DNA of 16,394 nucleotides from CF-161 sp035259145 (GTDB taxonomy: Bacteria; Chloroflexota; Dormibacteria; Dormibacterales; Dormibacteraceae): NCBI GenBank assembly GCA_035259145.1, contig DATFWQ010000370.1:1-16394 (forward strand). Direction: 5' to 3'. A program made the translations under genes and the position numbers. The notes beneath the pieces were generated by a model. It ran no database searches and had not been told where the DNA came from. It saw only the letters and a program-made list of their open reading frames with translations. Within the stretch, counting starts at the first letter, position 1, and each line of letters begins with the position of its first letter. Positions 6,433 through 11,557 of this stretch are shown here, piece after piece.

Positions 6433-7225
6433 AGAAGGGCTCCTGCTTCAGCTCCGCCAGGACGTCTGCATCGTGACCAAAGAGCAGACGGGCGCCCGTC
6501 CGGTCCACCAGGTTCCTCGTGAACCTGTAGCTGCGCCACCAGGCGGCATGGTCCCGGAGCAGCCATCCCAGCGGCCGGCCCTGCTCGTAGTTGTCACGAA
6601 GATGGAACTGATCGCTGGTCAGGAAGAAGGTGCCTGAGTTTTCCAGGTCCAGCCGCAGGCCCAGCAGTCCTGGCGTGTGCCCCGGAAGCCGGTGGAGGTT
6701 GAACCCCTCGAACAGCTCGACGTGATCGCCGTCGACGGCCTGCCAGTTGAACGAGAAGTCGAGATAGTGCGGGAGATAAGCGCCGAGGTCTTCGCGAGTG
6801 GCTACCGCATAGAAGGCGTTCTTGAGCTCCTCCGCATGGACGTAGATCGGAATGTCTCTGCCACGAAAGAACTCGAGCCCTCCCCCGTGGTCCAGGTGGA
6901 GATGCGAAAGCACAACCGCTTTGACGTCGTTGAGGCCGTACCCGGCTGCGCCGACCACGGTGTCGAGTCGATTTTCGTCTCCATAGTGGGTGATCGCGAA
7001 GAGCTCGAAGACGACCGGCGGCCACAGCTCCTTGGCGTTGGGTGCAGCCCCGGTGTCGTACAGGACAGGACCGATCTTCGGATGATCGATGAGAGCACCG
7101 ATGATGGCTACCTTTCGACGAGGCGAGGCGGGAGACGGCTCTGACAGTGTGCTCACTCCGGCACCGGCCAGCGGGAACCCCTCGTCGTACTCGATGTTGC
7201 CAAGGTCCAGCGGGTACAGCTTCAC
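6425..7225 (-). CDS. Metallo-beta-lactamase-fold hydrolase, N-acyl homoserine lactonase-like
   Basis: A 266-residue protein of the AiiA/AttM-like branch. Zinc ligands are visible: SHLHLDHGG (H108, H110, D112, H113), LPGHTPG (H183), TSDQFH (D205) and FGHD (H251). Length and motif order fit lactonases of this family, which open acyl-homoserine or other gamma-lactones. Because the next gene is a sugar-lactone oxidase, a carbohydrate lactone is at least as likely a substrate as a signal molecule (inference). The start is the GTG at 7225 with AGGAGG 7 nt upstream. It is first in the five-gene minus-strand operon; the stop TGA overlaps the beginning of the flavin oxidase gene. Confidence 0.88.
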   Translation of the reverse strand: MKLYPLDLGNIEYDEGFPLAGAGVSTLSEPSPASPRRKVAIIGALIDHPKIGPVLYDTGAAPNAKELWPPVVFELFAITHYGDENRLDTVVGAAGYGLNDVKAVVLSHLHLDHGGGLEFFRGRDIPIYVHAEELKNAFYAVATREDLGAYLPHYLDFSFNWQAVDGDHVELFEGFNLHRLPGHTPGLLGLRLDLENSGTFFLTSDQFHLRDNYEQGRPLGWLLRDHAAWWRSYRFTRNLVDRTGARLLFGHDADVLAELKQEPFYD

Positions 7226-7255
7226 GGCCGCGCCTCCTCTCCAGATCTGTGGGTG

Positions 7256-7289
7256 GCATGGTAGGCCATGCGCCGCACCTACGGGTGCG
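7256..7289. promoter_or_regulatory. Two adjacent inverted repeats upstream of the lactonase operon
   Basis: GCATGG-TAGG-CCATGC (7256-7271) and CGCACC-TACG-GGTGCG (7274-7289) lie in the 85-bp gap between the thioredoxin-fold gene stop and the lactonase start. On the minus strand the T-run comes before, not after, the hairpins, so they do not form an intrinsic terminator. They could be operators or mRNA leader structures for the operon. Confidence 0.35.
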
Positions 7290-7310
7290 TGAAAAAGTAG
7301 AGCCTTGTGT

Positions 7311-7991
7311 TCAGGCTTCGGACTTGACGACGGCGAGCTGCAGCACCGCGTCGACGAACTGCGGCTCGGGCAGCGCTCCGACGAACGCTCCCCGCTCGTT
7401 CACGACTATGCGCGGCACCCCCTGAACCCCGAAGCGGGCCGAGAGCTCAGGAAACTCGTTGGCCTCGACGGTCCGCGCGCTGATCAGCGGCGACGCGACC
7501 GACATCCGGTTAGCCAGGCTCACGGCCTGGGGGCAGTAGCGTCAAGTCGGGGTGGCGAAGACCATCACATCGACGGGCTCGGTGAGCGTGCCCAGTGCCT
7601 CCAGCGTGGCTGCTGAAAGGCCGTGGTCTCCACTCGAGACCCTCTCCACCGCGTCCACCACGGTGGCGAACTCGTAGCCGGCCGGGAACCCCAGCCAGCG
7701 GATGCGTGGCGACTCGCCCGGACAGGCAAGGGTCAGCGTCGGCACCTCGCGGACATCCGTCTCCTGCACGCTGACGTCGATCACTTCCAGGCTGATCAGG
7801 TCCGGAGCGGCTTCCTGGAGATCGTCGACGAGCTGCCGAGCGTCATCGCAGGTCCGGCAGCCGAGGCCGGTCGGTAGGATCAGGCGCCCTGTACCTGGCC
7901 GTGTGTAAAGAGTGAGCTGGACCGGGCCGCTCAACTGCTCGGCAAAGCGTGCATGTACCTGCCGCTTCACCTGGTCGGTGAGGATCGCCAT
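7311..7991 (-). CDS. Two-domain thioredoxin-fold disulfide oxidoreductase, predicted selenoprotein (TGA at 7544-7542 read as Sec)
   Basis: Read through one in-frame TGA, this is a 226-residue protein of the protein disulfide oxidoreductase/glutaredoxin-like type with two thioredoxin folds. The N-terminal fold has LGCRTCDDAR (C45, C48) and the cis-proline stretch REVPTLTL; the C-terminal fold has VFATPT-U150-R-Y-C153-PQAVSLA and GVQGVPRIVVNE. Relatives have a Cys-x-x-Cys where this gene has TGA-x-x-Cys. Downstream of the TGA the same frame is open for 76 codons with G/C-rich third positions and stays homologous to the family, including its cis-proline. A SECIS-like hairpin follows at the correct distance. 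ATG at 7991 is chosen (AGG about 5 nt upstream); GTG at 7997 is possible. It is divergent from the kinase operon and 85 bp upstream of the lactonase operon. A nonsense mutation TGC to TGA or a sequencing error is the alternative. No selA, selB, selD or tRNA-Sec is in the window. Confidence 0.78.
7514..7530 (-). promoter_or_regulatory. Candidate bacterial SECIS hairpin
   Basis: On the minus strand CCAGGC-CGTGA-GCCTGG forms a perfect 6-bp stem with a 5-nt loop inside the coding region. The loop begins 17 nt after the TGA and its second base is G, which agrees with the published bacterial SECIS model (apical loop roughly 16-37 nt after UGA, a G among the first two loop bases). It would bind SelB in the mRNA. 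Confidence 0.6.
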
Positions 7992-8016
7992 CAGCACCTA
8001 ACTGTACTGTGACTTC
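7992..8016. promoter_or_regulatory. 25-bp divergent intergenic region with probable leaderless promoter
   Basis: Only 25 bp separate the start codons of the selenoprotein gene and the kinase gene. TACTGT (8005-8010) is a TAnnnT -10 element ending 6 bp before the kinase ATG, the arrangement seen for leaderless mRNAs in actinobacteria and related groups; no Shine-Dalgarno is present before that ATG. On the minus strand TACAGT (8006-8001) could be the -10 of the thioredoxin-fold gene, so the two promoters overlap. Confidence 0.4.
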
Positions 8017-8940
8017 ATGACCGCAGTCGGCCTGATCGCGGACGATCTGACGGGCGCGTGCGACAGCGCTCTGCCATTCCTGGCGATGGGGCCGGTGCGG
8101 GTCGGCATCTGGCCCCACATGCCAGACGCGGAGGTCGCCTGCATGGCGGTCAGCACCGAGTCACGGGCGGAAAGCGCCAGCGTCGCTTACGACCGCAGCC
8201 GAGAGGCCGCGGCTCGGCTTCGCTGCGACCTCGTCTACCGCAAGCTCGACTCGCTGCTGCGTGGCAACGCTGTGGCCGATCTGGCAGGCGTTCTGACCGC
8301 TACCGGCATTTCACGCTGCGTTGTCGCTCCCGCGCTCCCGGGGGAAGGCCGGACCACCGCCGGCGGCGTCCAGCGCTGGCCTGGTGGCGAGGAAGATCTG
8401 TCCGCGTTGTTCGCAACCCTGGCCGGCCGCGTCGAGGTCCGCGATGCCGCAAGCGACGCCGACCTCGACCGGATCGCCCATGAGCTCCTCGCCCGCGGCG
8501 ACGGGCTCGCGGCCGGCACGGCCGGCCTTGCCGCCGCACTGGCCAGGGAGATGGGCCTGGGGCCGCCACCAGCCGCAACATCGCCCCGGTGCGCGCGGCC
8601 CATGGCCCTGGTCGGCAGCCTCGCGGCAGCGGGCCAGGCCGAGTACGCCCGCTCCCGAGGCTGGCCCGTCCAGGTCCTCGGCCCGGGCGCACAGCCCCGC
8701 CTGGACGCGTACGACGGGCTGTTCGTGACCGGCGGCGACACGGCGGCACGCGTTCTCAAGGCCGCAGGCGTCCACGCGCTGGACCTGGTCGGCGAAGTGC
8801 TGCCACGCACACCGATGGCCCGGCTTCGCGGCGGCTGCCTCGATGGCATGCCGGTGGTCCTGAAGGCGGGCGCCTTTGGTCCGGAGGACGCCATCCACCG
8901 CGCAATGGAAGCGCTTCATGACGCGCCGGCACCTGCCTAG
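8017..8940 (+). CDS. Four-carbon acid-sugar kinase (OtnK/DtnK-like, DUF1537 family), compact form
   Basis: A 307-residue kinase that phosphorylates C4 of a threonate or erythronate-type acid with ATP. The N-terminal substrate domain has IADDLTGACDSA (D9, D10, D16), YRKLDSLLRG and APALPGEGRTTAGG; the C-terminal nucleotide domain has LVGSLAAAGQAEYA, FVTGGDTAARVL and VLKAGAFGPEDA. Family members are usually about 400-440 residues. This one lacks the segment after GRTTAGG that normally carries an HETxFxxDP-like substrate loop, and both domains are short, so substrate range may differ. The key ATP-site glycines are kept, so it looks functional. First gene of the plus-strand operon; its end overlaps the PdxA-like start by 23 nt. 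Start: ATG at 8017, probably leaderless. Confidence 0.87.
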   Translation: MTAVGLIADDLTGACDSALPFLAMGPVRVGIWPHMPDAEVACMAVSTESRAESASVAYDRSREAAARLRCDLVYRKLDSLLRGNAVADLAGVLTATGISRCVVAPALPGEGRTTAGGVQRWPGGEEDLSALFATLAGRVEVRDAASDADLDRIAHELLARGDGLAAGTAGLAAALAREMGLGPPPAATSPRCARPMALVGSLAAAGQAEYARSRGWPVQVLGPGAQPRLDAYDGLFVTGGDTAARVLKAAGVHALDLVGEVLPRTPMARLRGGCLDGMPVVLKAGAFGPEDAIHRAMEALHDAPAPA

Positions 8941-9868
8941 GCTGATCATCTCTGCGGGCGACCCGGCTGGAGTCGGCCCTGAGGTCACTGTGAAGGCCCT
9001 GGCCCAGTCCCACGTGCGCAACCTCGGGGAGATCGCGGTGGTCGGCGATCCAGCTCATCTGCGCCGGACCGCTGCGCAGCTCGGCCTCCCCACGCCCGAG
9101 CAAATCGAGCCTGCCGGAGATGCCGGTCACGTGCGCGCGGGCCAGCTGTCGGGGTACGGCGGCGCAGCGGCGGTGGCGGCTGTCCGTCGCGCCGTCGAGC
9201 TCATCCAGGCCGGCGGCTACGACGCGCTCGTCACCGCACCGATCAACAAAGAAGCGCTCAAGCTGGCCGGATTCGACTGGCCTGGGCACACGGAGATGCT
9301 GGCCGACCTCACCGCAAGCGAGGAGGTCCGCATGTTACTCGTGACGGATCGGCTGAAGGTGGTTCACGTAACCACACATCGATCGCTCAGGAGCGCCATC
9401 GACGCCGCCACCCGCGCACGCATCGTGCGAACGATCGAGCTGGCGCACGCGGGTGCCCGCCAGCTCGGGTTCGACCGCCCAAGGATCGCGGTAGCCGGCC
9501 TCAATCCCCACGCCGGCGAGGGCGGGCTCTTCGGAGACGAGGAGGCGCGTGAGATCGCTCCGGCCGTCGCCGAGGCCCGTGCTGAGGGCATCGACGCCAG
9601 TGGCCCGTGGCCGCCTGACACGCTGTTCTGGCGGGCAAAGAACGGCGACTTCGACCTCGTCGTGGCGATGTACCACGACCAGGGGCACATCCCCGCGAAG
9701 CTGGGCGGCTTCGACGAGGGCGTCAACGTCACCCTGGGCCTGCCGTTTCCGCGCGCCTCGGTCGATCATGGCACCGCCTTCGACATTGCCGGCAAAGGCG
9801 TCGCCCGCTGGACGAGCATGGCCGCTGCGATCGGCGTGGCGGCGCACCTCGTCGCCAACCGCCGGTAG
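8918..9868 (+). CDS. PdxA-family 4-phospho-acid dehydrogenase (PdxA2-like)
   Basis: 316 residues, the full family length. Motifs are GDPAGVGPE (14-22), GHTEML (123-128), VTTHRSL (H154), GLNPHAGE (H198), MYHDQGHIPAKL (H253) and DHGTAFDIAGKG (283-294). H154, H198 and H253 are the divalent metal ligands of PdxA. In vitamin B6 synthesis PdxA oxidises 4-phosphohydroxy-L-threonine; the PdxA2 branch next to DtnK-type kinases oxidises and decarboxylates D-threonate or D-erythronate 4-phosphate to dihydroxyacetone phosphate. The overlapping kinase gene argues for the PdxA2 role. The start is the ATG at 8918 (GGAAG 6 nt upstream), giving the standard N-terminus; the open frame begins at 8876 but those residues are not family-like. 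A B6 role cannot be excluded by sequence alone. Confidence 0.9.
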   Translation: MTRRHLPRLIISAGDPAGVGPEVTVKALAQSHVRNLGEIAVVGDPAHLRRTAAQLGLPTPEQIEPAGDAGHVRAGQLSGYGGAAAVAAVRRAVELIQAGGYDALVTAPINKEALKLAGFDWPGHTEMLADLTASEEVRMLLVTDRLKVVHVTTHRSLRSAIDAATRARIVRTIELAHAGARQLGFDRPRIAVAGLNPHAGEGGLFGDEEAREIAPAVAEARAEGIDASGPWPPDTLFWRAKNGDFDLVVAMYHDQGHIPAKLGGFDEGVNVTLGLPFPRASVDHGTAFDIAGKGVARWTSMAAAIGVAAHLVANRR

Positions 9869-9882
9869 CGACTGAGGAAAGG

Positions 9883-9904
9883 ATGTCTAGACATTAATAT
9901 GTCT
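9883..9904 (+). promoter_or_regulatory. Palindromic GntR/HutC-type operator with extra half-site and -10 element
   Basis: ATGTCTAGACAT (9883-9894) is a perfect 12-bp palindrome with the GTCTAGAC core also found in NagR/DasR-type (HutC subfamily) operators. A second half-site ATGTCT lies at 9899-9904, 16 bp from the first. A -10-like TAATAT (9895-9900) sits between them, 12 bp before the regulator ATG, so bound protein would cover the promoter. This predicts autoregulation of the gntR gene and the aldolase gene after it. Confidence 0.65.
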
Positions 9905-9912
9905 TGAGGAAT

Positions 9913-10668
9913 ATGCCGGAACTCCGTCAGGCCGTGCTTGCCGACCTGATCCTGGATCGGGCAAGCCCAGTCCCGCTCTACCACCAGATCGTGAGCCGGA
10001 TCGAAGGTGCGATAGAGCGCGGCGAGCTGCAGGCAGGGGTGCGGCTGGACAACGAAGTGGACATCGCGCGGCAGCTCGGCTTGAGCAGGCCGACGCTGCG
10101 GATGGCAATCGCCAGGCTGGTCGACAAGGGCTTGCTGATCCGGCGCCGGGGCGTTGGAACAATTGTGGCCCCCGCTCACGTCCGCCGTCCCTTCGCGCTG
10201 ACCAGCCTTTACGACGATCTGGTGGCCGCCGGCAAGAGGCCGGTCACGCAGGTGCTCAGCTTCCAATCGCTGACCGCCCCGGAGTGGATCGCACGAGAGC
10301 TGAGGGCCGAGACTGGCGTGCGCCTCCTCTACATCAGGCGGCTGCGAACCATCGACGGCGAACCGATCGCCGTGATGACCAACTATTTGCCCGAGGGCGT
10401 GCTCCGGGCGGAGGCGCACGAGCTGGAAGAATCCGGGCTCTACCTGCTCCTTCGGCGCCGCGGCATCCAGCCCCGGATCGCCAACCAGACAGTGGGTGCC
10501 AGGCTGGCCAGCGGAGCTGAGGCGCGGTTGCTGGCGGTTCGGCGCGGCGCGCCGCTGCTCACCATGAATCGAACCGCGTTCGATGACGCGGGCCAGCCGG
10601 TGGAGCTCGGCCTACACATCTATCCCGCTGAGAGGTACAGCCTGGAGATGACTGTTGTCCGGCACTGA
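9913..10668 (+). CDS. GntR-family transcriptional regulator, HutC subfamily
   Basis: 251 residues from the ATG at 9913. Residues about 15-85 form the winged helix-turn-helix (VPLYHQIVSRIEGAIERGEL, LSRPTLRMAIARLVDKGLL, RRRGVGTIV), followed by a UTRA ligand-binding domain from about 100 to the end (VTQVLSF, LLYIRRLRTIDGEPIAVMTN, LTMNRTAF, LGLHIYP). HutC-type regulators sense a sugar phosphate, amino sugar or acid and leave the operator when ligand binds. A perfect palindrome lies directly upstream. It is in the same operon as the kinase, PdxA-like and aldolase genes, so the effector is probably a pathway intermediate. An in-frame TTG at 9904 (inside the half-site) is an alternative start; GAGG before the ATG is close (4 nt). 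The 3' end overlaps the aldolase start by 14 nt. Confidence 0.92.
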   Translation: MPELRQAVLADLILDRASPVPLYHQIVSRIEGAIERGELQAGVRLDNEVDIARQLGLSRPTLRMAIARLVDKGLLIRRRGVGTIVAPAHVRRPFALTSLYDDLVAAGKRPVTQVLSFQSLTAPEWIARELRAETGVRLLYIRRLRTIDGEPIAVMTNYLPEGVLRAEAHELEESGLYLLLRRRGIQPRIANQTVGARLASGAEARLLAVRRGAPLLTMNRTAFDDAGQPVELGLHIYPAERYSLEMTVVRH

Positions 10669-11545
10669 CCGGCTCGTTGCCGAGCTCACGAGAACGCGGC
10701 GCGAGGCACCAGAGAAGATAGCGGAGGCCCTGCAGCGCCGCCGCAGGCGCCCGCTGCTCGGCCCGTCCGGGCGCCTCTTCCTGGTTGCGGCGGACCACCC
10801 GGCGCGAGGCGTCCTCGGGGCTGGGCGGGATCCGCTCGCGATGGCCGATCGCGGTGAGATGCTGCACCGGCTCCTGGTTGCGCTGGGACGACCTGGCGTC
10901 GACGGCGTGCTAGCCACCCCCGACGTGGTCGAAGACCTCGCGCTTCTTGGCGCTCTGGACGAGAAGGTGGTCTTTGGATCGATGAACCGCGGTGGACTCG
11001 CAGGCGCCGTCTACGAGCTCGACGACCGGTTCAGCGCCTACACCGCAGAGGCGATCACATCCGCCGGCCTCGACGGCGGCAAGATGATGATCAGGGTGGC
11101 CGGCGACGACCCGGGGTCGGCGCGAACGCTGGTCGCCTGCGCTGAATCGATCAGCGATCTCGCCAGCAGACGACTTCCGGCCATGCTAGAGGTCTTCGCC
11201 AGCCGTCTAAACAACGGGCGGGCTGAGAACACTGATGACCCGGACGAGCTGGGAAGGGCTGTTCAGGTGGTGTCCGGGCTCGGAACCACCTCCGCCTACA
11301 CCTGGCTGAAGCTGCCTGTCATGTCGGAGCTGGAGCGCGTGCTGCGAGCCACGACGCTGCCGGTGGTGCTGCTGGGTGGCGATCCCGGCGATCGCGTCGA
11401 CGCGGTCTATCGGAGCTGGGAAGAGGCGATGATGCATCCTCAGGTGGCGGGCCTGGTGGTTGGGCGAACGCTGCTGTACCCGGAGCACGGCGACGTGGCG
11501 CGGGCGGTCGACGAAGCTGCGTCTATCGTGACCGCCCGGCCCTGA
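10655..11545 (+). CDS. Cgl0159-like (beta/alpha)8 enzyme, DeoC/LacD-type class I aldolase candidate
   Basis: A 296-residue protein with barrel strand signatures FLVAADHPARG (42-52), GVLATPDVV, KVVFGSMNRGG, DGGKMMIR (K143), LPAMLEVF, YTWLKLPV (K219), LPVVLLGGD and GLVVGRTLLYP (267-276). The pattern matches the Cgl0159 group related to DeoC/LacD aldolases; K219 is in the place of the Schiff-base lysine of this fold and the last glycine-rich strand fits a phosphate site. It may cleave or form a phosphorylated keto acid. The exact reaction is not known. The start is TTG at 10655, chosen because GGAG lies 7 nt upstream; the ATG next to that GGAG is in the gntR frame. Last gene of the operon, translationally coupled to gntR. 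Confidence 0.78.
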   Translation: MSGTDRLVAELTRTRREAPEKIAEALQRRRRRPLLGPSGRLFLVAADHPARGVLGAGRDPLAMADRGEMLHRLLVALGRPGVDGVLATPDVVEDLALLGALDEKVVFGSMNRGGLAGAVYELDDRFSAYTAEAITSAGLDGGKMMIRVAGDDPGSARTLVACAESISDLASRRLPAMLEVFASRLNNGRAENTDDPDELGRAVQVVSGLGTTSAYTWLKLPVMSELERVLRATTLPVVLLGGDPGDRVDAVYRSWEEAMMHPQVAGLVVGRTLLYPEHGDVARAVDEAASIVTARP

Positions 11546-11557
11546 GCCCTCAGGCCG
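11537..11557. terminator. Hairpin at the convergent aldolase/RND junction
   Basis: CGGCCCTGAG (11537-11546) pairs with CTCAGGCCG (11549-11557) over a 2-nt loop with one bulged C, spanning both stop codons, which are 4 bp apart. There is no T-tract on either side, so it could end transcription only weakly or with Rho. Confidence 0.35.

Noticed and set aside
7274..7300. Intrinsic terminator using the hairpin and nearby A/T run
   Set aside because: The run is A on the plus strand after the hairpin and T before the hairpin on the minus strand, so neither direction has stem followed by U-tract.
7542..7997. A complete 151-residue single-domain thioredoxin-like gene ending at the TGA, followed by a separate 70-residue gene
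   Set aside because: The part after the TGA has no Shine-Dalgarno at its first ATG and continues the same fold in the same frame; the join restores the known two-domain family.
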